Of a stretch of 64,000 bases of DNA, positions 12,643 through 23,113 are shown piece by piece. Numbering within the stretch: position 1 is the first letter of the stretch; each line of letters opens with the position of its first letter. This DNA is from Lyophyllum atratum. Taxonomy: Eukaryota > Basidiomycota > Agaricomycetes > Agaricales > Lyophyllaceae. The position numbers and the translations under genes were made by a program. Location of the stretch: positions 3,348,001 through 3,412,000 of the forward strand of contig JACGCN010000001.1 in the NCBI GenBank assembly GCA_014905825.1, written 5' to 3'. The notes under the pieces were generated by a model. It searched no databases. It was not told where the DNA came from and worked only from the letters and a program-made list of their open reading frames with translations.

Positions 12643-12872
12643 GGTGAGGGAATACTCAGAGTTTTAGCTGTAGGCGCGGTGTTCAGGGTGGTTTAGGCCA
12701 ACCGACGACTGAGTGTCAATGTAGTCACTCAGCAAGGACCCTGCGAGACTGGTCATTGCTTGCCACTATATCCTCCTTCCTTTTCTTCTGGACTATCTAC
12801 GGACGTACACATGGCGCTTGCCATGATATAGCTTAAATGAAGTATCTCTAGCAATTTGCAAAGCTCAGAAAT

Positions 12873-13422
12873 TTACTGAATAAATGTCCAGCCATCTGTC
12901 TCCAGTGCCGAGGTTGCTGTTGTCACCCCCTCAGTCGGCACAAGAATATAGTCCGTATTCCTGTTGATTCTATGAGATACACTCACTCTTGCGTACATCT
13001 AAGGGATTTACCAGGTAGAAATTGCGAATATAGGGACTTTTGCGGCCTTCAGAGGTGCAGTAAAATCAGCCATTATACCCGTCAAATCTATCGCCAGCGT
13101 CTAGAATCCAGCGTAGTAGTGCCAGGACTAGGTACCCACCATGTTCCATCGGGCCCATGATCTTGATGCATGTCCATGTTGAAAGCTCCTTGATGTTTTC
13201 TGGTATCCCTTCGTGGAACTTTCCGACGATGGAGATCTCCTCGTTCGTCCGTGTTACAGAGAAGAACGCGCTTGTGCCTGCGAGCTCTTCCAGGACCCAA
13301 GGCGGTATGATTTCCGTCATGTCGAAGTTTGACAACGAAAAAGGGTCGAGCATGTAGCTGGAGATGCAAAGAGGGGTGGTTCGAAGGTAGGAGGCATCAG
13401 TACTGATCACGAAAAACAACAT
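12873..13422 (-). CDS. ACT-domain protein, CASTOR-like
   Basis: Small protein of the ACT_7/CASTOR-like family, whose members bind amino acids or act as uncharacterised sensors. Seen: IPPWVLEELAGTSAFFSVTR, then TNEEISIVGKF, then the family signature WTCIKIMGPM. Splicing then gives DLTGIMADFTAPLKAAKVPI, FAISTWNTDYILVPTE and the C-terminus ETDGWTFIQ with stop at 12873. Two introns are clear; a third may lie near the 5' end (donor GTGATC near 13410). The start at 13422 (MLFF) is therefore tentative, though the body of the gene is intact. It lies head-to-tail with the RNase T2 gene 175 bp away. Confidence 0.75.
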
Positions 13423-13597
13423 AGAGCTCTTCCTCGACCGTATTGAGTCACCGTCCCTGAAAACCACGATGTTGGAGAGTATGTGTATCGCCCTCTGTTC
13501 ATCATTAATCCCCTAATGTGTACTGATCAGTCACCGATGGAGGATGTAACAATTTATTTGGGTATCATCACAGTGTATTTACTTATGACGAGGGAAC

Positions 13598-15689
13598 TCT
13601 CAAGAGCCAACAATTGTGAGAGTATAATCCTGACTGCGACCGCTTCCCGTGAAGACTGGGAAAACTGTACTGCCGCTAGGAATCCCATCACTGGTGAAGG
13701 AAGTAGATCCTCCAGAGGCCAGTAGGAGGTTACTGCCAGACGTGACCTAATTCGATTCATGAGACAAGGGCATATCCAAGATAATCCTCGCGACTTACAG
13801 CGGAGAAAGAAGTCAGCGCAACACCGGTTCCACAGGACAAGCTGCCACCAGAAACTCCACAGTTTCCCTTGGAGGAAGTCATGGTGAAGCTGGAGCTGGT
13901 GCCTGAGAAGGTGTATGTCGCAAGAGTTTGCGTCGACCAAGTCGCAGCTGAGAGAAGTCCACCAACGAGTGATCCCGATTGTATAGCCTTGATTGTACCT
14001 CTAGTGGGAAAACCGGGCGTCTGGATAATTCAGTGAGCAAGCAGTTCTCAATAATTCCAAATAATATCCCTTACACCAGTCCCAGTAGGCTATACAAATC
14101 AAGTTTAGAAACTGATCTCCAGATGTGATTACAGAACTTACGGTACCAGGTAGTGGTCTTTTCGCATATATCCCATGTTGAGCTGAAGTGAATAGGCAAA
14201 GTATAATAATTGATTAACGCACGGTGGTCGTTGGGGAACCCGATTTCAGTGGGTACTTGATCCCAGTGGACGGGCAAGAGCCTATCTTGGGCGAAGCTAA
14301 CGATCTGGGTTAGTAAAAGGACATATTTGGGAAGCAAGGCGACTTGCTGAGCGGTACAAAGGTCCCATCAATAATAGAGCCCTTGAGATTGAAATACCAA
14401 GAAATGGCATTGAGTGCACCTGACGTGCAGTCAAGCGCTGGTGTGAATCCCTGATAAATCACATTCTGCGTCAAAATAGGTTTCGAATAGCGGCCCTTGA
14501 GTTCCTTACCCCGGACGCAGATTGGAGGGCAGATTGGAGGGCGGAGAGGGTATATGTTTTGGTAGAAGATGGTGTGATACCCGCATTAGCAAGCCAGGTG
14601 TATGTCGGCAGGCTCTGTCGTGGATCAATATATTGGTGTATCTTCGATGGAGTGCGCCTGTTTGGTCGACTCACCTTGAAAAGCTTGACCACAGTCTGGA
14701 AAAACGCTACAGCCTGGGGTAGGAAGTTGTTAATGGAGCTTGATCTAATGATATAGGCCTCTGGTTTACCTCTGCGCCCGTCGCGCTTCCGCTGGGTAGG
14801 CAGGTACGTTTGAGCGTGCTTTTTCATGTCGTCAGAGACGTGCTGGGCCCTTTGATGATGTATGTAATTACCTCATGCAAGTGCCGTGCGTAGACCACTC
14901 ATGCTGCGTCGAAACAAGAATGAGTATCCTATGTGCTCGCGAGTCGGGTTTGTCTCACCGCCCAGAATTGCTCGTTTTGGCCGTTGATATCTACCCAGTA
15001 CTGTAGAGGCTGTTAGAAATTGACCCAGACACAAGGAAGATAACATGCCTGCTGCATATACGACAGTGTGTCGCTAGCACCTTGCGCGGTCAAGAGCTGA
15101 TATATCTGATTTAGACGTGTGTACACAACCAAAAAGGGGAGGATAGTTTACTGAAGAAATGGAGGTATATGCTCGAGACGGATCGCAATTCTGGTCGAAA
15201 GTCTGGTCGCAGCTGGGTGAACCTTGTCAATTCGTTTCGATCGAGCAATTCGAATAACGTACTGATCGGGCCATAGTCCTGGAGGCACCTTTAGGAAGAG
15301 CAAGGAAGATACGCGCTCATTACGTACCGTGAATTGTCCAGCTATTGCTCGGCCCAGTTGAAGGATTGGTATCCCAGAACTATCCAACTCATAAGTAAGG
15401 TGCATTGAGCACCATGATAGAGTACTTGCCTGCGTCTGGAGTAGAAGTCCCTGGCATGGCTTCAATACGAATACAGGACGGAGGAGACAGATAAAGAACA
15501 TACTCCGGGGGCTTCAAAACAACATAGGTTAGAAACTGATGTTGTATTGTGGCAAGACTGGGTTCCAGTAGTAGAGCAACCGGAGCTGAGTGCCCGGGAG
15601 AAGAGGTCCGACGTCTCAACGGGAGATGTAAAGGGAGAAGCAAGGACATAGCCTGCGAGGGCAGTGGTGGCCAGAGCGATAGACAGCAT
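13598..15689 (-). CDS. Secreted ribonuclease T2 with fungal C-terminal domain
   Basis: Secreted acid RNase that cleaves single-stranded RNA through 2',3'-cyclic phosphates. The start at 15689 opens a signal peptide (MLSIALATTALAGYVLASP). Family landmarks in order are SCHNTTSVSNLCCFEAPGG, LLLQTQFWDTNPSTGPSNSW, the first catalytic motif TIHGLWPD, YWVDINGQNEQFW, and the second catalytic motif HEWSTHGTC. The catalytic domain then ends at GSCPSTGIKYPLKSGSPTTT. After a Pro/Gly/Thr linker comes the C-terminal domain of mushroom RNase T2 enzymes (RGTIKAIQSGSLVGGLLSA, then SSSFTMTSSKGNCGV). About a dozen introns are required, and three of them have GC rather than GT donors: 15380-15429, 15001-15048 and 14297-14347. 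The frame is intact. Confidence 0.92.
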
Positions 15690-16455
15690 CCTGAGGTTGG
15701 AGATCGAGGTGGGCGAGTTAGAGATGCGCTCTCAAGACAACCCGTTGTTGCAATCGTAGGATGATTTGAATAAATCTCATCTACTTATACCTAGAGTAGC
15801 CACCGCGACTGGAAGATCAATAACGTGGATCTTTATCATGACATCAGGTTCTCAGCCACGCCGATAAGACACTCGTGCGTCTGTGTACATCGTGCGTCGA
15901 CGTCCATGCCCTGAAGGAATGTTGATGTTATCTATGCATCGATACATCCCGCTTATGCCCATCATACCAGCATCGGCGCTACTGGTGTGGGGTCGTGCTG
16001 TCAGGAGCCACAAGGAGCATACCGTAGAGGGTGGAAGGTCATCTGCGAGCATATGGTAGGCGGGGCGTATCCTGGCGTATCTCATCACAACATTTCCCTC
16101 ATGCGTTTAGAAGATGCCCAAAATAGATTGTCAGTTAAATTTGCACGCGGGCACCGAGCACGTGGTTTCCAAATCCGAAGAGCGCAAATCGATAGACGGA
16201 CATGGCCACTGCACAATTGAATCGGAAGGAAAGCACCGCCTTTCATGACACATTTAGACGTGTAAGGCATTGGAGTGGCACATGCTGCGCGGGTTGAGGG
16301 GGAGGGTGCGTGCCGGATGTTCGTAGGGATCAGGAGATCGGGGGATTTTTGGATCTAACATTGGCTTCAATCTGTGCTACGCATAGCACAGACATTCCAT
16401 ATGTGCATTTGGCGTGTGGCAGGGACATAATCAGTATACGCAATGTTACATGAGA
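15690..16455. other. Intergenic region
   Basis: This stretch of 766 bases lies between the RNase T2 start and the Naf1 stop, both on the minus strand. It must hold the RNase T2 promoter. I see no convincing gene, RNA gene or repeat in it. Confidence 0.6.
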
Positions 16456-18371
16456 TTACTTTTGGGAGTTGACATTGCTGCCATCCGCCGGGGTACCCTG
16501 TGCTGAAGGAACTGCCCATTCATCTGCCCGGCTCGGGGAATGAGCTGCATGTGCGGTCGACCCAGAAGGGCTAGCGTCATTTTGGGATGCGTACTGCGGA
16601 GGCTGGGTGAGATGTTGAGGTAGGGTCATATTAATACCGAAGGCGTTTGCAAAGCGTGGGTTGATATGTGGTTGGACAAAATCTTGAGAATATCCGGAAG
16701 CACCGAACTGGAACATCTGCGCATGTTGGAAAGGATCTGAGTATCCCCATGCTCCGAAGGGAGGTGGAGGTTGTGCGGGGACATTAGAGCTGTATTGTGC
16801 AGAGAAATTTGAGCCGTCAGGTAATTGCCCTGTCGCACGGGCTATGGCGAGGGATGTCGGAGACAGTGGCCGGGCGATATGCTGACCGAATGAAGGACTC
16901 GCGTCTTGCGCTGGTAGTAGTCGAACAGCCGAGGAATTATCACCCGCGTTACTTGCCCGCCGATTCCGCTGCATATCAGAGCTGGAATATCCACGAGGGG
17001 AACCACCATGTTCACCTCGTCCCCTTTCCCGTCCTCGACCTCTGCCCCTACCATCACCTCGACCGCGTCCCTGACCCCTCCCTCGCCCTCGCCTATTGAT
17101 ATTGTCATCCTGCTGGTTCGGACGACGTTCAAAATCTTGTGTCATTGCTCTTGGTTCCGTCGTTGACTGAGAGTTCACAGACATGTAAGGGTCAGCATAA
17201 GGGTCGTCGTAAGGGATAGGCGGAGGACGCGATGGCCCAGCACTGAACCCTATATCGTAGGGGCCGTGCTCATCGTAGGGATTTCGGCTCAAGTGGCTAG
17301 GATCCGTCATGTCCTGGTCGTGCATCTGGGACGGAGTAGGGGTGGACTGTCTAGATGAAGCAGCGGCATATGGGCCCCGAGATTCCCCTCGTCTACACTC
17401 TCTGTGAGCTTTAAACAAGGGACAAGATGTCAATTTCACTGACTTTCTCTTGAGGCTGGCTTTATAAGCAGCCTCAGCCTCGTCGTCCGAGAATTCTAAC
17501 TCGTTCTCGGCAGGCTCTTCGTCATGAACGTTACTAGCATCGCTTCCTTTAAGCCTCTTGAGATAATTCAGAAAGACAAAGTTACTCCGAGCTGGAACAT
17601 GGAAAACTTCCTGAGCTATCTGTATTCTTTCAGGATTGAGTTGAAAGTCCGTGTTGAACTTAATCTGATACAGAGGTTGAGATGTTGGACCAAATGTTTC
17701 GTAAATCTGGCGACAATTTCAGTGTTAAAAACGTACTCAAGGGATGGCCTACTCACGTAGCCCAAAACTTTACGGTCCTCGAAGACCAGCAGAGTGTCGG
17801 AATCCAAAGCGCGTTCAGACCCCCGACCTGCGAGTTCAGAGTGCACACCTTTGACAATGACGGTATTGCCCATTATTGTCATAATCTCGCCAACTTTCTC
17901 GAGCACCTCCTCAGGTCCAACTTCCGATATGTCTGGAATGATGATATCGGCCTCGACTAGCTCGTTCTTTGTTTGAAAGTATGTTCCCGCAGCTGGAGCA
18001 GCACCACTTTCCTCGTCATCGTCAAGGTCGTCAGTTGTGGATATCTTCTCCTCAACGTCAGAAACATCTGACTCTGATTCTGATCCAGAATCTGAACTGG
18101 AGTCTGACTCCGGTCTAGCAAAGGCTTGGATAGTCAGATTATATTAAGAGGACGAGTGTACCATCCACTCACATTGGCTTTGAATGTTCATCCTCATCAT
18201 TGAACATAGTCAGGTCCGCCTCAATCTCGTCTTCGCTTGCATTATCACTGTCCGAACTGTCGATGCAGTCGTCCACAATCTGGGACTTGACGGATGGAGT
18301 GGGCACGCCAATTATGTCGTGGATGAGCAGCAAGTCTTGCGGATATCCTGTGGAACTTTGAAGGCGTCCAT
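16456..18371 (-). CDS. naf1: H/ACA snoRNP assembly factor Naf1
   Basis: Nuclear factor that holds Cbf5 before Gar1 replaces it during H/ACA snoRNP assembly. Seen: an acidic Ser/Asp-rich N-terminal third (SSDSDNASEDEIEADLTMF, later SDSGSESESDVSD); the Gar1/Naf1 core (VGPEEVLEKVGEIMTIMGN, TVIVKGVHSELAGRGSERAL, then across an intron IYETFGPTSQPLYQIKFN and VFHVPARSNFVF); a basic linker; an RGRGRG tract (17020-17110); and a Pro/Gln-rich tail ending at NVNSQK. The first ATG at 18371 (MDAFKVPQ) joins the family-like YPQDLLLIHDIIG only if a base is missing near 18350. The start is divergent from EF-Ts, with 145 bp between. Confidence 0.85.
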
Positions 18372-18516
18372 GCCGACGCTGAAGCTAGGGAATTTTGACG
18401 ATAGAACTGAAACAAGACGCGTCTTGGAACCCTGCAATTTGAAAACCGATCAAAACTTTTTCTCCAGCGCCAGTCACGGTCACGCGCCTCTTCAATTTCT
18501 TCACCCGGCCACTGAG

Positions 18517-19563
18517 ATGCTGGGCAGCCTTCGCTCCGTTGCGTGCTGTCCTTCACGCCGGTTCTACTCTACCGGGGTCCCAAAAGTTCCCGTGAAGCTC
18601 GTCGGAGAGCTCAGGAAGCTTACAGAGGTCTCAATAACCAAGGCTCGCGAAGCCCTCGGTGCCTCAAATAACGATGTCAACTTAGCCCTGGAATGGTTAC
18701 AAAAAGACCTTGTGACATCAGGTGCTAAGAAGGCTGCGAAGGTGGAAGGGAGATTTACGGGAGAAGGGCTGATCAGTACTGCTTTGCTATCGAACGGAGT
18801 GGGGTCACGGGCGGGGCTGGGACGTGGGGGAATTCGGGCGGCGATGGTGGAACTGAACTGTGAGACAGATTTTGTGGGGAGGTACCAAGGCTTCGCCCGA
18901 CTGGCCGCCGACATTGCACACACGGCGGCGTACATTTCTGAGCCTTATGGCTCGGAAACCACCTTCCAAGAATGTCCGCTTGACATGCTCAACGACGCGC
19001 CTTTACTATCCGAGTTTCTCACAAACTCACCGACCTCTGCCACTGTGGCGAGTTCCATTCGCGACATGATAGCGAAGGTCGGGGAGAAAATTTCGTTGCG
19101 ACGGGCCGTGACGCTGGTCGAAGCCCCACCCAAAGCACAGAGTAATTTCGGACTGACCCTTGGCTCATATAACCATGGAACCATCGAAATCCCTACTCAA
19201 GGTAGAATAGGGTCTCTGACCCTCCTCGCCTTGAAGTCTCCCAAGTTGGCAGAACTGCTCGCCTCGGAGGCATTCCGGGATGACTTGGCACGATTGGGGC
19301 GGTCACTGGCGCGTCAAATTGTGGGATTCGAAACCACTTCCGTCGCGTCACCTGCAGGAGAAAGCCTCGAAACCGCACTTTACAATCAACCGTTTATGAC
19401 GTTCCCCGACAATTCATCAGGCCATACGGTCCACGAGGTCCTTAGACGCTGGGCGTTGGAGAAGGGTCTCGTCGAGTCGGAGCAGGAACTTGATTCCGCA
19501 GGATTGGCCGTCTTGGACTTCAAAAAATGGACTGTAGGGGAGACCGCTGAGCCCTCACAGTAG
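18517..19563 (+). CDS. tsf1: Mitochondrial translation elongation factor EF-Ts
   Basis: Guanine nucleotide exchange factor for mitochondrial EF-Tu. The ATG at 18517 opens a presequence (MLGSLRSVACCPSRRFYSTG). The N-terminal UBA/TS-N helices follow (LVGELRKLTEVSITKAREAL, then NDVNLALEWLQKDL) and the EF-Ts signature AAMVELNCETDFVGR at about residues 108-122. The rest is the dimerisation/core domain with short loops. The 348-residue ORF has no intron and no frame problem, unusual among its neighbours. It is divergent from naf1. Confidence 0.92.
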   Translation: MLGSLRSVACCPSRRFYSTGVPKVPVKLVGELRKLTEVSITKAREALGASNNDVNLALEWLQKDLVTSGAKKAAKVEGRFTGEGLISTALLSNGVGSRAGLGRGGIRAAMVELNCETDFVGRYQGFARLAADIAHTAAYISEPYGSETTFQECPLDMLNDAPLLSEFLTNSPTSATVASSIRDMIAKVGEKISLRRAVTLVEAPPKAQSNFGLTLGSYNHGTIEIPTQGRIGSLTLLALKSPKLAELLASEAFRDDLARLGRSLARQIVGFETTSVASPAGESLETALYNQPFMTFPDNSSGHTVHEVLRRWALEKGLVESEQELDSAGLAVLDFKKWTVGETAEPSQ

Positions 19564-19697
19564 CGGTCTTGGACCCTGGTCGTTCATACATTTATTATCT
19601 AGTCACCCAACTCTTTAAATAATTCATCAAGGCCGGAAGCTCGCAGGCATCGACCATGTTTCATGAGTACAGCTGTAATACAGGAAGAAAATGGCCT

Positions 19698-20927
19698 CTA
19701 TTGTTGTCTTCTTTCCACACGGAATACGTGAGGAAGCCCAAGCCAATGGCCAAGTTGGTAGTTTCGATGGTCATCTTTACAACATAGGGTGCTGTTTGGG
19801 TCGACAAGATCAGTCTGCAAGCATAGGCTGATGTCGTTTTGACTCACATGTCTATTAGAACAGGTGGAGTCGTCATCGAGACCACGAGAAGTTAAATAAA
19901 GGGGACGTACATTGGATTCCGATGAACATGAAATATGTTCCAGCCCCCTGACTGCAGTCAATTACGTGTCCAAGTGCCAGAACGAACGGACTCACAGTCA
20001 ATATATGCCACCAAGAATGACCTGCGAGGGTAAGTCTACAGGTGAAACGTACGGCAAAAAGTAACATACCTTCTAGTAAAAACGCGCACGGCCAGCCAAG
20101 GGAAAGCTTCCAGCGCGTAAGTGCGTCGCAGTAGATGTTGTCTAAGTTCCAGATCAAAAATCCGAAGGCAAACGACGCGGCGCCAGTACTGAAAACTCTG
20201 CCGATAGTGGCCTTAGTCTTGTCGGGAATATCTAAAGTGCGGTCCGACCATTTCAGGAGATAAGTGACGCGGGCGGCGGCGGACAAAACGATCGCCGCAA
20301 ATACTAGTTGATGATAAACCGGATTCCGGTAAACCATACTTCGGCAGGATGAATAGCTTGGTCAGGACCGCTCTAAAAATAAACTCACTAGCTCCAGGTA
20401 AACAAAACATCGAAAGCCAGTAACGAGGCGATGAGTAGCTTGGTGCGCGCTGTCTTTACGCCAAAACCAGGTTGATCATCGAACAAAAGCCATTGGCTCA
20501 TGGAGCCAACGTATATCATGGGCAGCTCGTCTGCTAGCTGGGCTTGAAAGAGCAGGGTCGCGTGAAAAGCGAAGCTGCCTATGCCCACCAAAGCGATCCC
20601 CTGACGAATGAGGATGTTAGCTAGGGTCCAAGAAAGGATATGGTCCAACGAACAGCATATCCGACGATGTATCGCGTAGGCAATGATTGATTCGCCGCTA
20701 CGAGTCCCCCACAGATGGCTAGGCCGATGGTGAACAAGTTGGAAAAGCTGTTCGCCATTTCCGCAACATAATAGGAGAATTGGTAGTTGGCCTGGAAAAC
20801 GATGTCATCGATGACATAGAGCTGTAGACATTGGTACTTCGCATACCTCACACCAGTCCAACGTAGCGGTTACTGGGCCATAAAAGCCGGGCTTGAGCCA
20901 TAGGGCAGCAGTGGTCAAATTGGCCAT
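19698..20927 (-). CDS. Alkaline ceramidase (YPC1/YDC1 family)
   Basis: ER/Golgi multi-pass membrane amidase that hydrolyses ceramide to a sphingoid base and fatty acid. The start at 20927 gives MANLTTAALWLKPGFYGPVT, then ATLDWCEANYQFSYYVAEMA, the typical opening of the family. Catalytic zinc residues are recognisable: FHATLLFQAQLADELPMIY (His and Asp) and GHSWWHILT (the H-x3-H pair). Seven hydrophobic segments are visible over the exons. The last exons are short (a 4-nt exon may exist near 19854) and end with the basic KDDHRNYQL...VERRQQ tail. The frame is intact. Confidence 0.88.
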
Positions 20928-21279
20928 GAAAGTCCTGAGGAGAGGCAGGCAGCAAGGGTAAGATGTCTCGGGGAGTATGCCATTTTCCGACTGTTTATCC
21001 AGACAGCTTTCATGTCATCTGTCCCACGTGTTAATAGACTGCTTATGAGAAAGGTTTCACGAACTGACCTGCTCAAATGCGGAATATCTCTGCGTTCGCG
21101 GCATGATCCGAATTGCAGGAGAACTGACGAGAAAAAGGATGTTGACGTGCAGAACTGCTCACTGACAAGGACATGGAGCAAGTTGGCCAAATTTGGCTCG
21201 TGAGAACGTGTCAAGGAGGACGTGTCTCGTGATTGTCGAATGGAGTCACGTTACCATTCGCTCACAACTTTTCACCACC
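20928..21279. promoter_or_regulatory. Shared divergent promoter region
   Basis: These 352 bases separate the divergent starts of the ceramidase and MPP alpha genes. No clear TATA box or palindrome stands out. The regulatory role is inferred only from the divergent arrangement. Confidence 0.4.
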
Positions 21280-22987
21280 ATGCACAAGGCTGGCAGTTCA
21301 CTCGTTCGCCAGGGCAAGAACCTGTGCAAGCAATCTTCCAAACGCTCTCTTAGCACCGCTACATTGCCCTCTGTCCAGGTTACAACATTACCCAACAAAA
21401 TCCGTGTTGCCACCGAGTTAACTCCTGGTCATTTCTCCTCAGTGGGACTCTACATAGATGCAGGCTCGCGTTATGAGACCCCCGAGACGTCAGGGGTCAG
21501 CCATTTCCTGGATAGGATGGCATTCAAGGTACTTTCGATGCTAGTAACCGCGGCTGAGATACATGGCTAAACCTCGTCAAGACCACAGGATCACGAACAG
21601 ATGCCGAAATGTCAGCTGCAGTCCATTCCTTAGGCGGCCAAATAATGTGCTCCTCGTCACGAGAGTCAATCATGTACCAGTCATCTCACTTCCACAAGGC
21701 GACCCCTACGGCGCTGTCATTGATCTCCGACACTGTACTCGACCCAACTTTCTTGGCCGAAGAAATCGAGGCCCAACGGGACGCGGCATTATATGAGGTA
21801 CGGGAGATTACCTCCAAGCCTGATATGATCCTCCCAGAGGTGCTGCACGGTGTTGCATATGGCGATAAAGGACTCGGAAACCCTCTTCTGTGCCCAGAAG
21901 AACGGATTAACTCAATCGACGAATTGTACTTTACGCAAGGCAATGAAGGATTGGTACAGGCCTGAAAGAATGGTAATCGCAGGAGCCGGCATGCAGCATG
22001 AAGAATTAGTGGAGCTTACCGACAAGTATTTCTCGTCGCTCAAGTCGGGCCCTGTGCTTTCATCCTCTCAAATAAAGACCTCCCCACAAGTACCGCCGCA
22101 TCTCTTATCCCCAACTCCTCCCTCAATCAATAAGTCCCTCACCCGCGCCGCATCATATCTCTTCCCCAACGCTGTCTTTGACAGTGCCATTTCGCGAGAG
22201 TCCACATACACTGGCGGTCATCGCTTCATTGCTGATACCAAGCAAGAATTCAACCACCTTTACGTTGCGTTCGAAGGTGTAGGTATCCACGACGACGACA
22301 TATACGCTCTTGCCACTATGCAGGTTCTCCTTGGAGGAGGAGGCAGTTTCTCTGCAGGTAATGCCTGTCTTCTATTTCATTAATATCTCTCTAATGCGCC
22401 TGCTAGGCGGACCGGGCAAGGGAATGTACTCTCGTCTGTATACGCACGTCCTCAACCACTTCCCTCAAGTCGACCACTGCGCGTCGTTCCATCACATCTA
22501 CACGGACTCGTCGCTGTTCGGCCTATTCGCGTCCTTCGTGCCTGCGTCGTCTGGTCTACGGGGGGAAACACACCTAGCCAAATCTTGCCCTCACCTCGTT
22601 CATCAACTCAGCCTGCTTCTTTATACGCCCATTCCCTGATTCCGAACTCAGCCGGGCCAAGAACCAGCTCAAGTCTAGCCTGATGATGGCGCTTGAGAGC
22701 CGCGCGGTCGAGGTGGAAGATTTGGGTCGTCAGGTGGATATTGTTTTCTTATTCTTTTGACTGCAATGTTGAAGTTGAATAAACAGGTTTTGGTACACAA
22801 TCGTAAGGTTCCGGTTACGGAAATGACCGATAAAATTGATCTTGTCCGACCTGAGGACATTCGACGAGTCGCAGCTCGCGTCTTCGGACCCAAATCTGGA
22901 AATAAGCCCACTGTAGTGTGCATGGGCCATGAAGATACTGGAGCTTGGGAGGAAGTCTTCACAAAATACAGCGTGGCGGCACCGTAG
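21280..22987 (+). CDS. mas2: Mitochondrial processing peptidase alpha subunit
   Basis: Non-catalytic, presequence-binding subunit of MPP in the mitochondrial matrix. The ATG at 21280 opens [20 protein letters not shown], a basic targeting leader. [12 protein letters not shown] stands where the beta subunit has HxxEH, so the zinc site is absent, as in alpha subunits. The glycine-rich loop [20 protein letters not shown] is rebuilt by splicing near 22360-22410. The C-terminus matches the family ([20 protein letters not shown]). Four single-base skips are needed: near 21933 (before [14 protein letters not shown]), 22565 (G-run), 22591 (CCC-T-CAC) and 22638 (CCC-T-GAT, where zero frame has TGA). 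With them the protein is colinear with the family. Confidence 0.85.
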
Positions 22988-23113
22988 ATGCACATACCAT
23001 ACAGTATACTTACCCTATTAATCATTTGCTATGAGCTGGACGGAGTTCGTCGTCATTTTATTACAGTTGTACATGCGCGCAACAGCCCCACTACATAATC
23101 ATATCTATAACTT

